Assembly: GCA_018806985.1 (NCBI GenBank)
Contig: JADANN010000429.1
Span: 124,001 to 188,000, forward strand
Direction: 5' to 3'
Length of the DNA: 64,000 nt
Source: Angiostrongylus vasorum
Lineage: Eukaryota > Nematoda > Chromadorea > Rhabditida > Metastrongylidae
Position numbers and translations under genes: made by a program. Shown here one piece after another: positions 52,601-56,454 of this stretch; within the stretch, counting starts at the first letter, position 1, and the number at the start of each line of letters is the position of its first letter. The notes under the pieces are model-generated. The model saw nothing but the letters and a program-made list of their open reading frames with translations. It was not told the DNA's origin and searched no databases.

Positions 52601-52968
52601 TCATGCATCGTTTGGAGGTGGCTGAATGCATATCTGGCCTTTACAATGACTCGCGGTGGCCTACCGATGTATCGAGCCAGTGCTGCTATCTTCCCAGACA
52701 AGTATGGTACCAATTTGCAGACCCCGGAGAGATGGAAGGTTTGGTGGGCCTTTGACGAGGGAATCAATACCACGTGTGTGTTGCAGGGCGCCTCCGACCA
52801 TTGCGTCACGCGGGCCCTCTAAGTTTTCTATATATTTTTCAAATTCGCAAACGTAGAAAAAAAACACTGACTTTGATGTCGATGGCAACACTTCCTGTCA
52901 AGTTCTTATTTGTAATATTTGGATGAATAGTTAAATTATACGAGAATGGAGCGACATCTCGTGGTAAC
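18014..52968 (-). CDS. M1 zinc aminopeptidase gene, 22 exons, with frameshifts (possible pseudogene)
   Basis: Aminopeptidase N-type enzymes of family M1 remove N-terminal residues from peptides at a membrane or in the gut lumen. In blood-feeding nematodes such enzymes are abundant on the intestinal microvilli (family knowledge; the role here is inferred). I joined 22 exons totalling about 870 codons, against 850-1000 for the family. Order of landmarks: N-terminal beta domain, TQFE..FPCFDEP, MSTYLLA, GAMENW, HEVAH, WLNEGFA, SYQKG, then the long helical C-terminal domain ending in a stop at 18,014. Zinc ligands, the catalytic Glu and the catalytic Tyr are all present. Exons 8, 13, 16 and 19 each carry one surplus G, and the junctions around exon 11 do not keep phase. 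The first exon placed starts mid-codon, so at least one 5' exon, with the signal peptide or anchor, is missing. Introns hold RTE, SINE and PLE insertions and reach 7.4 kb. Family assignment is secure; functionality is not. Confidence 0.9.
18688..18957 (-). mobile_element. SINE family A copy
   Basis: Reversed copy from AAAGCTTTCGGCGTTGATGA to the head GCGCTACACGCGCCC. It lies in the intron between exons 21 and 22. Confidence 0.8.
19060..19370 (-). mobile_element. SINE family A-related copy
   Basis: Shares the head (GGTGGGCC, CGGAATCGAAC) and ATGCATTCGA with family A but has the alternative body containing CAATTGGATTGCGAAG. Confidence 0.6.
19531..19639 (-). CDS. M1 aminopeptidase exon 21 (GC donor)
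   Basis: Reads [17 protein letters not shown] and then [18 protein letters not shown]. It matches the family 'g.....li......f.t...l.ev..F'. The boundary that fits exon 22 in phase 0 is CAG|GCTTGT, a GC-AG intron or a mutated GT donor. Reading through instead gives a hydrophobic tail and a stop, an alternative C-terminus I consider less likely. Confidence 0.8.
20180..20320 (-). CDS. M1 aminopeptidase exon 20
   Basis: Reads [17 protein letters not shown], then [18 protein letters not shown]. It matches 'R.L.l.l....iR.qd......v..n..G..laW.f...nw..l'. The preceding intron is 4 kb and carries RTE-1c on the opposite strand. Acceptor TGTTTAG is phase 2 and donor AT|GTACGT is phase 2. Confidence 0.85.
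20530..23690 (+). mobile_element. RTE-1c LINE copy, decayed
   Basis: Pieces in order: 5' region (20,530-21,000); EN remnants at 21,175-21,468 ([17 protein letters not shown]) and on to 21,900; linker (21,960-22,200); RT at 22,390-23,023 (FHPSSINPP region, [29 protein letters not shown]); C-terminal part at 23,157-23,555 ([11 protein letters not shown] region, [12 protein letters not shown]). There are many stops and frameshifts. It lies in an aminopeptidase intron on the opposite strand. Confidence 0.85.
23930..24204 (-). mobile_element. SINE family A copy
   Basis: Reversed copy from AAAGCTCTCGGGGTTGACCA to the head CCACACGCGCCCCC. It ends about 110 bp before the donor of aminopeptidase exon 19. 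Confidence 0.8.
24315..24477 (-). CDS. M1 aminopeptidase exon 19, frameshifted
   Basis: Reads [17 protein letters not shown], then in the next frame [20 protein letters not shown] and STLISR. It matches 'lr..vy..gi..Gg...W......y.....e...ll.aL...'. The break lies in a run of seven G (plus-strand C7 at 24,423-24,429); six restores the frame. Acceptor GTTTTTAG, donor CG|GTGAGG, phases agree with both neighbours once corrected. Confidence 0.87.
24888..24982 (-). CDS. M1 aminopeptidase exon 18
   Basis: Reads [20 protein letters not shown]. This fits the family 'vl.lAC.l....C...A...f', with both Cys of the conserved C-terminal pair visible. Entry is phase 0 and exit phase 2 at AA|GTGATG. Confidence 0.85.
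25061..25150 (-). CDS. M1 aminopeptidase exon 17
   Basis: Reads [20 protein letters not shown]. It matches 'y.r.l..plye.lGw' of the M1 helical domain. 30 codons, phase 0 at both ends, acceptor AATCTTCAG, donor CAG|GTACAA, no frame break. Confidence 0.85.
25480..25640 (+). mobile_element. Family B 3' half
   Basis: TAGCGCGTTCGTTCCCCACC through TTTTGCAAATATCTCAGC to AGTAGGCAGTAAGTAAAAAG. Confidence 0.65.
25775..26059 (-). mobile_element. SINE family A copy, diverged
   Basis: Reversed tail TAAATTCTCGGCATTGATGG, body, head TGCGTTAAATGCGCTCC. It is immediately followed by a family C copy at 26,069. Confidence 0.75.
26069..26465 (-). mobile_element. SINE family C copy
   Basis: Reversed: CTTGGACGGCCAGTCCTCAC..GTTGTGCGGACC, then CAGGACGGTGGTAGATCCTG. 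A 160-residue open frame on the plus strand (26,158-26,640) crosses it but also appears broken in other copies, so it is not coding. Confidence 0.75.
27109..27204 (-). CDS. M1 aminopeptidase exon 16, frameshifted
   Basis: Starts (E)EMDYSVW, the family 'E.dY.pW', then resumes in the next frame as [13 protein letters not shown]. The first frame hits a stop if continued. Dropping one G from GGG (plus-strand C3 at 27,181-27,183) gives one frame with the usual spacing between Trp and the following Tyr. Acceptor AATTTAG, donor AGG|GTGAGT. Confidence 0.85.
27278..27386 (-). CDS. M1 aminopeptidase exon 15
   Basis: Reads [20 protein letters not shown] and then YLNLLQYAS. It matches 'i...nRa.lldDaf.La......al.l..yl' of the family. 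Phase 0 entry agrees with exon 14. Phase 1 exit CAG|GTTCCT completes Glu with exon 16. Confidence 0.88.
27733..28005 (-). mobile_element. SINE family A copy, old
   Basis: Strongly diverged reversed copy: TTTGGCGTTGATCAG at one end, GAGAAATCGAACCAATGAGC as the reversed B-box area. Confidence 0.5.
28590..28850 (-). mobile_element. Family B copy
   Basis: Reversed: TTTATTTACTGCCTACTAAT, TTGCAAAACTCCGGACCG, then CACCACCACACCATGCGAGT. Confidence 0.65.
29005..29132 (-). CDS. M1 aminopeptidase exon 14
   Basis: Reads [18 protein letters not shown] and then AKQLLSDHT. This is the family segment 'W...N....gyyRVnYd...w..l..qL..dh' at the start of the helical domain. The donor ACG|GTACGT is near-perfect. 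The frame stays open past it, but that extension is intronic. Confidence 0.88.
29521..29651 (-). CDS. M1 aminopeptidase exon 13, frameshifted
   Basis: Begins [12 protein letters not shown] in the phase set by exon 12, then continues one frame over as [15 protein letters not shown] and ends QWMKASQNK. The segment matches the family 'q..fl........kW.iPi.y'. Removing one G from GGG (plus-strand C3 at 29,614-29,616) restores a single frame, and the exit then agrees in phase 1 with exon 14 (AAAG|GTAAGA). The upstream half is supported by phase more than by motif. Confidence 0.78.
29850..30094 (+). mobile_element. SINE family A copy in intron 12
   Basis: Head CTCGTGTGGCGCAGTGGTTG, B box GTGGAATCGATCCC, end CGCATCCCTCAGGCG; lacks the last tail segment. 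Confidence 0.8.
30203..30323 (-). CDS. M1 aminopeptidase exon 12
   Basis: Reads [20 protein letters not shown] and then [10 protein letters not shown]. This corresponds to the family segment 'v...m..Wt.q.GyPvi.V', with the Trp-Thr replaced here. Acceptor GATTTCAG enters in phase 2 and donor CAG|GTCAGT leaves in phase 0. Confidence 0.8.
30599..30731 (-). CDS. M1 aminopeptidase exon 11, junctions out of phase
   Basis: Reads [13 protein letters not shown], then [19 protein letters not shown]. This is the family segment after Y.KG: 'aSv.rMl...lG...F...l..Yl..y.y.Na...dLW'. With acceptor TTTTGCAG|GCG it starts in phase 0, whereas exon 10 leaves in phase 1; two bases are missing. Acceptor ACAAG|GG at 30,745 keeps phase but adds four residues inside the conserved KGAS. 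The exit AAAAAG|GTTGG is phase 1 where exon 12 needs phase 2; an alternative donor AT|GTACTT at 30,583 would fit. Identity is firm; boundaries are not. Confidence 0.82.
31045..31232. repeat. Family B end as a near-perfect hairpin
   Basis: TGCTGAGATATTTGCAAAAC...CCGGACCGCAG at 31,058-31,095 is followed by its reverse complement CTGCGGTCCGGAGTTTTGCA at 31,121-31,140 and onward, with a loop of about 25 bases. The unit then ends with AGAGTAGGCAGTAAATAATA. Confidence 0.7.
31304..31590 (+). mobile_element. SINE family A copy
   Basis: Head GAGCGTGTGGCGCAGTGGTC to tail GAGCTTTATCCTTTATTAC. It sits inside a family B element, whose ends appear on both sides. Confidence 0.8.
31965..32160 (+). mobile_element. 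SINE family C, partial and diverged
   Basis: TGGGAAGTGTTCCTGGGTGT, CACCCAGCAGGGTCTCCC, GAACCACATTGGCTAAGCC, interrupted in the middle. Confidence 0.5.
32328..34680 (+). mobile_element. RTE-2b LINE copy, decayed
   Basis: EN at 32,400-33,001 ([18 protein letters not shown], then [18 protein letters not shown] region across frames); linker; RT 33,419-33,900 ([41 protein letters not shown]); C-terminal part 34,167-34,697 ([29 protein letters not shown]). Catalytic FADD is FADG here. It lies in an aminopeptidase intron. Confidence 0.82.
34800..35043 (-). mobile_element. SINE family A copy
   Basis: Reversed copy with GTGGAACCGATCCCATGTGT (B-box area) and head CACTGCGCTACATTTCC. Confidence 0.75.
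35602..35728 (-). CDS. M1 aminopeptidase exon 10 (catalytic Tyr)
   Basis: Reads [16 protein letters not shown] and then [11 protein letters not shown]. Family members have 'D...sSrPv' followed by 'FD.isY.KG', in which the Tyr (TAC at 35,609-35,611) stabilises the transition state. Acceptor GGTCAG|ATG is phase 0 and donor AAAAG|GTGGGA is phase 1. Confidence 0.9.
36075..36175 (-). mobile_element. Family B scrap
   Basis: GCCTTAGCTTCTATTCACTG..GAGGCAAGGTACGG and GATAGTGAGATAT: an old reversed end only. Confidence 0.4.
36576..36689 (-). CDS. M1 aminopeptidase exon 9 (second zinc ligand)
   Basis: Reads [20 protein letters not shown] and then ATYFEF, intact. It follows HEVAHQ directly, so the spacing HExxH-18-E is preserved and the Glu of LNEG (codon at 36,636-36,638) is the third zinc ligand. 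38 codons, phase 0 at both ends, acceptor TTTGCAG, donor ATA|GTGGGT. Confidence 0.95.
36945..37100 (-). CDS. M1 aminopeptidase exon 8 (GAMENW and HEVAH), frameshifted
   Basis: Starts (D)[15 protein letters not shown], the exopeptidase motif that binds the substrate N-terminus (GAMENW at 37,054-37,071). It continues in the next frame as [14 protein letters not shown] and ends CHEVAHQ. HEVAH at 36,948-36,962 is the HExxH zinc site with the catalytic Glu. The frame change falls on a run of five G (plus-strand C5 at 37,051-37,055), where four would keep the frame. The exon is 156 bp where 155 is needed. Both splice sites are canonical. Confidence 0.93.
38240..38363 (-). CDS. M1 aminopeptidase exon 7
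   Basis: Reads VRVYAPQD, then [18 protein letters not shown]. This is the family segment 'vRvyap.d......AL..leyfe.yf.ipYpL.K.D'. The acceptor is GGATTCAG in phase 0. The exit G|GTATGT is phase 1, and the split codon completes Asp with exon 8. Confidence 0.9.
38432..38690 (-). mobile_element. SINE family A copy, old
   Basis: Diverged reversed copy: GGTGTTCGGCGTTGGGCAAT, CATGCATTCTAC, GCGGAATCGGGCC. It starts just beyond aminopeptidase exon 7. Confidence 0.5.
38775..39058 (-). mobile_element. SINE family A copy
   Basis: Reversed copy from TTTCAGCTTTGATCAGTCCC to GCACTACACCCGTC. Confidence 0.75.
39135..39262 (+). mobile_element. SINE family C 5' scrap
   Basis: GATGTCCCTGGATGTTGGGC, then CATCCCGAAGCAGAATCACC: only the first third. 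Confidence 0.45.
39780..40400. mobile_element. Two old family B copies, head to head
   Basis: A diverged reversed body (CCTGTCAGCGGGATTGGTCT, CACCCAGTTAAGCTGAAGG) is followed near 40,015 by another end (TATTCACTACCTACTGTGAT) and, by 40,310, by the forward-oriented TCTGAATATCTCAGCATC. Confidence 0.5.
40630..41330 (+). mobile_element. PLE fragment with GIY-YIG nuclease and 3' end
   Basis: 40,630-40,670 is a short reversed piece of the PLE 3' end. At 40,676-40,876 a 66-residue open frame encodes the nuclease part: [20 protein letters not shown], then [13 protein letters not shown]. The rest is the 3' non-coding end including the hammerhead-like core at 41,173-41,248 and the terminal CTCGCGATTGCTG. 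It is 5' truncated and lies in an aminopeptidase intron. Confidence 0.8.
41173..41248 (+). ncRNA. Hammerhead-ribozyme-like motif of PLE fragment
   Basis: Same core as at 8,222: CTGAAGA (41,183-41,189), GGC..GCC, GAAACG, enclosed by arms CTTCCA and TGGAAG that pair perfectly. Stem III is less clear (CGTCAGCTACG). Confidence 0.5.
41331..42837. other. Intron sequence, no gene seen
   Basis: Part of the intron between aminopeptidase exons 6 and 7. A 125-residue minus frame (42,320-42,697) has no recognisable motif. Confidence 0.45.
42838..43205 (+). mobile_element. Family B complete unit with direct terminal repeats
   Basis: ATACCCTGCTGCTAAAAAAA..GTAGGCAGTAAATAATAAGT begins the unit and the same 50 bp closes it at 43,152-43,199. 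In between: CTTAACTGGGTTCAATGCCG, A-box-like GCATGGTGTGGTGGTGAGCG, B-box-like CGCGTTCGTTCCCC. It is the best reference copy in the window. Confidence 0.75.
43437..43557 (-). CDS. M1 aminopeptidase exon 6 (MSTYLLA)
   Basis: Reads [20 protein letters not shown], the M1 motif 'kMStYLlA'. The acceptor TTATTTCAG is strong, entry is phase 2 (agrees with exon 5) and exit phase 0 at AAG|GTTTCT, which agrees with exon 7. 40 codons. Confidence 0.92.
43558..45639. other. Intron sequence, no gene seen
   Basis: Part of the 7.4-kb intron between exons 5 and 6. A 70-residue minus frame (44,494-44,706) is unassigned. Confidence 0.45.
45640..48790 (-). mobile_element. RTE-type LINE copy RTE-1a, longest, inactivated
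   Basis: RTE elements are non-LTR retrotransposons with an apurinic-like endonuclease (EN) and a reverse transcriptase (RT). EN start at 48,074-48,403 ([12 protein letters not shown]; the usual Asn is Asp) has an internal deletion removing the region of the catalytic Glu. EN end at 47,601-47,918 keeps EIDHIVV and [12 protein letters not shown] follows at 46,536-46,862 ([23 protein letters not shown]) and 46,111-46,545 (catalytic FADDIVLI). The C-terminal part runs 45,674-46,208 ([18 protein letters not shown]). It is broken by several frameshifts. The 3' end is at about 45,660 next to a TA-rich tail. It sits in the aminopeptidase intron between exons 5 and 6, same strand. Confidence 0.9.
48901..48965. 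repeat. (AT)n microsatellite
   Basis: About 65 bases of TA with one ACA interruption, just beyond the 5' end of RTE-1a. Confidence 0.95.
49398..49650 (+). mobile_element. SINE family C 3' half ending in a microsatellite
   Basis: GTGTCCTGGTATCAAAGTCG to GAGGTCCGCACAACCAGTGA, then TTCAAG, tandem TATTAAG, TATG and a long (AT)n to 49,650. Confidence 0.7.
49805..50108 (-). mobile_element. SINE family A copy with an internal direct repeat
   Basis: Reversed copy from AAGCTCTCGGATTGATCC to the head CACTATACTACACGAG. TTGATC recurs several times near 49,820-49,865, suggesting a local duplication of the tail. Confidence 0.7.
50452..50522 (+). mobile_element. SINE family A 3' fragment
   Basis: Only the last part: GAGGTCGAATGCATGAAGCA to GAGAGCTTTATCCTTT. 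Confidence 0.7.
50986..51062 (-). CDS. M1 aminopeptidase exon 5
   Basis: Reads [19 protein letters not shown]. This fits the family pattern 'v.ivr......SNm' directly after FDEP...KA.F. Entry is phase 0 and exit phase 2 at GG|GTAGGT. It joins in phase to exon 6, 7.4 kb away, across the intron that holds RTE-1a. Confidence 0.82.
51174..51261 (-). CDS. M1 aminopeptidase exon 4 (TQFE / FPCFDEP)
   Basis: Reads [18 protein letters not shown] followed by [10 protein letters not shown]. This is the highly conserved M1 signature TQFE...AR..FPCFDEP..KA.F. The exon enters in phase 2, matching exon 3, and leaves in phase 0 at CAG|GTGCTT. Confidence 0.92.
51569..51726 (-). CDS. M1 aminopeptidase exon 3
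   Basis: Reads ...[17 protein letters not shown] and then [11 protein letters not shown]. This is the family segment 'L..G..v.L.I.y.G...d...GlY.S'. The acceptor is TTTTACAG and exit is phase 2 at AAC|GTCAGT. The open frame continues upstream of the acceptor but loses similarity there, so I start at 51,726. Confidence 0.85.
52266..52364 (-). CDS. M1 aminopeptidase exon 2
   Basis: 33 codons, phase 0 at both ends, reading [15 protein letters not shown]. This matches the family pattern 'T..ivLH...L.i' that follows the first beta strand. The acceptor is TGTCCAG and the donor CTT|GTGAGA. Confidence 0.82.
52543..52819 (-). mobile_element. SINE family A copy in intron 1
   Basis: Reversed copy from AAAGCTCTCGGCGTTGATCA to the head GCGTCACGCGGGCCC, between aminopeptidase exons 1 and 2. 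Confidence 0.8.
52872..52968 (-). CDS. M1 aminopeptidase exon 1 (first exon found)
   Basis: Reads [17 protein letters not shown] and ends in GSVAIDIK. This is the start of the M1 N-terminal beta domain (family pattern LP..v.P..Y.L.l.P). Three N-glycosylation sequons (NLT, NIT, NLT) suit a secreted or extracellular domain. The acceptor is TGTCTCAG, entry phase is 2, and the donor is AAA|GTCAGT. A preceding exon is required. Confidence 0.85.
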
Positions 52969-53256
52969 CTGAGACAAGACATGTTGATATTCAGCATTAA
53001 ACGGTTTTGAAAAACCATGATGGATTACATGAAATCCCGATTAAATAAAACTGAGTCATATTTCAAACAGATGAGCTGCATCAATTAACCGATCACTAAT
53101 TCTGTCGTCCAGAATTCTTAGTTAGCAGGATAAGTAGGAACTAAGCAACCACGACGGTCGACGATCGTTCACCTTGAGAAGGTTGAGGAGGTCGAACTTT
53201 AATAGCTTTGAAGGAGATTGTAAACACAGTGACCGATTTCATAGCGATGAACTTAC

Positions 53257-53320
53257 GCAACAATCAGCATAAATCTGTGCAGTTTGGACAATGAGGAACA
53301 TATTTTAAAGTCCAGAGTGA
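53257..53320 (-). CDS. Possible 5' exon of the M1 gene
   Basis: A 64-base stretch between acceptor TTGTACAG and donor GC|GTAAGT is open in the frame that would join exon 1 in phase 2, and ends FMLIVA. No family motif is expected here, so it rests only on splice sites and phase. It could equally be chance. Confidence 0.2.
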
Positions 53321-53710
53321 CTGTACAAAACAACAGCGATAGCCTTCTTTGTTTGATAAGCTTAAATGAGGTTGATAAATAATTTTTTATTCGGCTAATG
53401 TTTGCACGTCTTTATCTTCATCAGAGCCGGCCGTTCTTCTTCGTTTCGATGTGGCGTCTTCCCCTTCGCATCGAGCTGGCTCTTTTCCAGCGGATCAACT
53501 CTCGAATGAGGCATACTCACTCTTTGATGCCCTTTCATACAGGATGCTGATGGTTGATGGTTGTGATTGTCCTGTGATAGCAACTTGTTTTCCCGGACCG
53601 GACAATCCATAATGCAGAAGTCGGTATCATTATCAGCTAGCAAAGTGGATAACAAATCTGTTGTTTTCTCTTTTACAGCAACCGCGTGGTTGCTGTTCAG
53701 CACACGTTTA

Positions 53711-53787
53711 CTTCCTTACAATAATACACATAGAACACAACCGTAGCTGACGTTTCGGCAGAATCGCCTTCTTCAGAGCCTGGAAGG
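53711..53787 (-). ncRNA. Hammerhead-ribozyme-like motif in inverted PLE end
   Basis: On the minus strand: arm CTTCC, CTGAAGA, GGC..GCC, GAAACG, arm GGAAG. It is the same arrangement as in the other PLE copies. Confidence 0.45.
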
Positions 53788-54558
53788 CTACACTAATACG
53801 CAACTTGCTAGTTCAAACGCTTCAACAACACAAACAGAAAGATGAAAATCTGAATTATAATTACAAGATCTACGGCTTCTCGAAAAACCCACTGTTTTTT
53901 ATCTGCCTTCCACCAAGGAAGAACAGCCGCTTAGAGTCGCATATGATTGGTAACTGCACCACCCCACATCAGAAATCAGTTCTGAGAAATGGGACTAGAT
54001 CACGCGTTATCTCAGAGCATTCTTCCCTGCTATTCATTCTCTGATTCTTCGAATTTATCCAGAAAGGTAGTTGAGTTCAGGTGCTATATACCTGATTTCT
54101 TGTAGTACTTGCGGAGACGAATATATCGGCCAAACGGGCAGTTTTTATGCATCCGCATAAAAGAACACCTAGATGGCAAACGAAAATCAAAACAAGGCAC
54201 GCTACTAGGCACGCATAGGATACAAAAACATAGCGAAGAAGATTTTTGATATAAAAGTCGCTATTATCGCATCGGGAGAGTAAGATACCAAAGCGCCCAA
54301 ATTTCCCCAGTTTTTTTGGATAAATTCCAAAAATCCGAGAATGATCTCGCCCCGTATCTCAGAACTGATTTTTAATGTGGGGTGGGTCCAGTAATCAACC
54401 ATATGCGACTCTAAGCGGCTGTTCTGCCTTGGTGGAAAACAGACAAAAACGGTGGAGTTTTTCGAGAAGCTGGTGATCGTTTAATCATGGTTCAGATTTA
54501 AATCTTTCTGTTTGCGTTGTTGAAGCGTTTGACCTAATAAATTACATATTAGTGTGCC

Positions 54559-54635
54559 CTTCCAGGCCCTGAAGAAGGCGATACTGCCGAAAGGTCAGCT
54601 ACCGTTGTGTTGTATGTGTTACATTTGTAAGGAAG
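54559..54635 (+). ncRNA. Hammerhead-ribozyme-like motif of PLE fragment
   Basis: Arms CTTCC/GGAAG enclose CTGAAGA, GGC..GCC and GAAAG. One base after GAAA differs from the other copies. Confidence 0.45.
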
Positions 54636-54760
54636 TAAAGGTGTGCTGAAAAAACAACCTCGCGATTGCTTTAAAAAAGAGAACAACAGATTTATGGTCC
54701 AATGCCGAGTTAGTAGAAAGTCGATCTTGGGAACTGTTAAAGTGGACAACAATATTTTAA

Positions 54761-55788
54761 AGCCGACTTTTCGTTAAGCGCGGCATCACCAAACAAGATG
54801 TATTAGTGGCGATGGAGTCCAAACGGTGACGATTGAAGGCGTCGTAGATGCGGAGCAGAATAGCTCGTCTTCTTTTTAATATTCGCTTATGGAAATAATT
54901 TTTAACGTAGATGAACGATTTACTACGATTTACGCCATCCACATGGCTACTGTTTGTAGATTTATGTATCCGCTGTGATGAAGATATCAGCTGTGAAACA
55001 CTGTCATTCCAATCAATGATGTGCTGAAAAGCCGCCAATTCAAGCCATCGGCTGAAAAATTACCATGAGGTATGGAAGTAATGAAAACGAGTCATCTAGA
55101 GATGGATTCTGATTAATGTGCCATTCTTATGGAACGAGCCCAAGCTGGGAATTAGGGAGAGTTATTCTGAACACTTCAAGCCCTATTTGTATGCACCCTA
55201 CGACCTCGTGAAGCAGAATCAACCTTTCTGCAGCATCCCATTGATTCCATTCCATTAAAATAAAGTTTGAAAAAACTTTACACTTGTGCTGAACTGAATA
55301 TTGCTAAAATTCATCAGTAAAAAGTAGCCTTAATATTTTTGGTAAGAACAGCACCTGAAGTTCTTCCATGGAAAATCACTACAGTATATCATCTCGGGTA
55401 CATCGTAAACAAAGGCGGTTGTCGTCTCCGGCTTATCGTCGCGATAACTCGGTGGGGACGACTTGTCGCATGGCAGAGGAGTTTGAGATGGAACGGCATG
55501 GAAACTGCACTGCGTCGAATTCACGATCGCCTGAGTTTTGTGGAAAACAATATTATAATACATAAATATACAATATAATAAAAAACAATATAGTATACAA
55601 TAGTAGTATTAGAATTCACAGATCGATTTTGAGAATTTTATGGGGTTTGCACAAATTGTATAACCATCTATGAGACCTACTTGGAGCGTCAGGCATTGTC
55701 AAGGTGTTATGAGTGGTAAAAAGAAAAGAAAATCAAGCACTAGGGTTTTCTTGGGACCTGGCTAGGGTATGCCTTTGTTCTTCCTTAA
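54761..55788. other. Upstream of the aminopeptidase, no gene resolved
   Basis: Minus-strand frames at 54,757-55,038 (very basic) and 55,330-55,563 (Pro/Ser/Thr-rich, CDKSSPPSYRDDKPETTT). The second would suit an ectodomain stalk but lacks splice support. Confidence 0.3.
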
Positions 55789-56208
55789 TTAGAGCTTTTT
55801 TTGGGTTTTACTGGCAAATAATCGGTGTGTTGACAATTTACGGTAGTCGAGAATTCGTAGATCATGGGCTACCAGGTGATGATTGTACAAAAGATACATA
55901 TTGATTCCAACTGTACACTCTACTGTGTTCAGCATAAGAATCATAAGTTTCTGGCCAGAATCTTCCATAGGAATATTATCTGTCAACATATACCACGAAA
56001 TATTGCAGAGTAAATTCCTTGGAACATTGTAAATTCCTCGTCCTCGATCGCTTATGACCATGCTTTGGCCGATGATGATCGACTCGTAACAATCACTACC
56101 GTTCTCGAAGAATCGTTTCCACACAAACCCCCTTCCGATTTGCAATGCTTGGTGAGGCCTGCGACGAATTGCTGAGGGCATCTCGAGCACAACTTTCTCG
56201 AAATTCAA
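55789..56208 (-). CDS. Unassigned open frame, possible CUB-like exon
   Basis: A 139-residue open frame follows a TTTTTTAG acceptor. It holds CYESIIIGQSMVISD, then GIYNVPRNLLCNISWYM, and later CTVGINMYLL. The spacing C...P..l.CnisW resembles the beginning of a CUB domain (C...i.sPnYP..Y..n..C.W.i), and the length is much above chance for this AT content. No partner exons were identified. It may belong to a gene upstream of the aminopeptidase, or to an unknown repeat. Confidence 0.3.
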   Translation of the reverse strand: MNFEKVVLEMPSAIRRRPHQALQIGRGFVWKRFFENGSDCYESIIIGQSMVISDRGRGIYNVPRNLLCNISWYMLTDNIPMEDSGQKLMILMLNTVECTVGINMYLLYNHHLVAHDLRILDYRKLSTHRLFASKTQKKL

Positions 56209-56454
56209 CTAAAAAACCACACTTATCCAGCATTCGACAGTTAAATGGGGTGAGGAGAAGGCAGCCTCTCAATCAGCTGTAAATCACCGCAGGGACCACA
56301 CAACGTAAATGTGTGACGATTGCAAGAAAACGAAACGAGCACAGGTTAGTGAACCATCAACCCTTCATAGCAGGAGCTATTTTTATCGCTAATATTTTTT
56401 ATAAAGTGGAAAGGAAATGATATGACAGAACAGAAGATAATCAGTTGGGTCACG

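Larger units (their letters stand above)
53700..54760 (+). mobile_element. PLE fragment flanked by its inverted 3' end
   Basis: 53,700-54,060 is the reverse complement of the PLE 3' end, with a hammerhead-like core on the minus strand. From about 54,070 the element runs forward: a decayed nuclease (CGDEYIGQTG near 54,110), then the 3' end with a second core at 54,559-54,635 and the terminal CTCGCGATTGC. Confidence 0.75.

Noticed and set aside
53395..53703. 102-residue hydrophilic minus-strand frame as a gene exon
   Set aside because: An alternative frame ends KRRRTAGSDEDKDVQTLAE and looks equally protein-like. With two competing frames and a PLE junction at one edge I could not support either.
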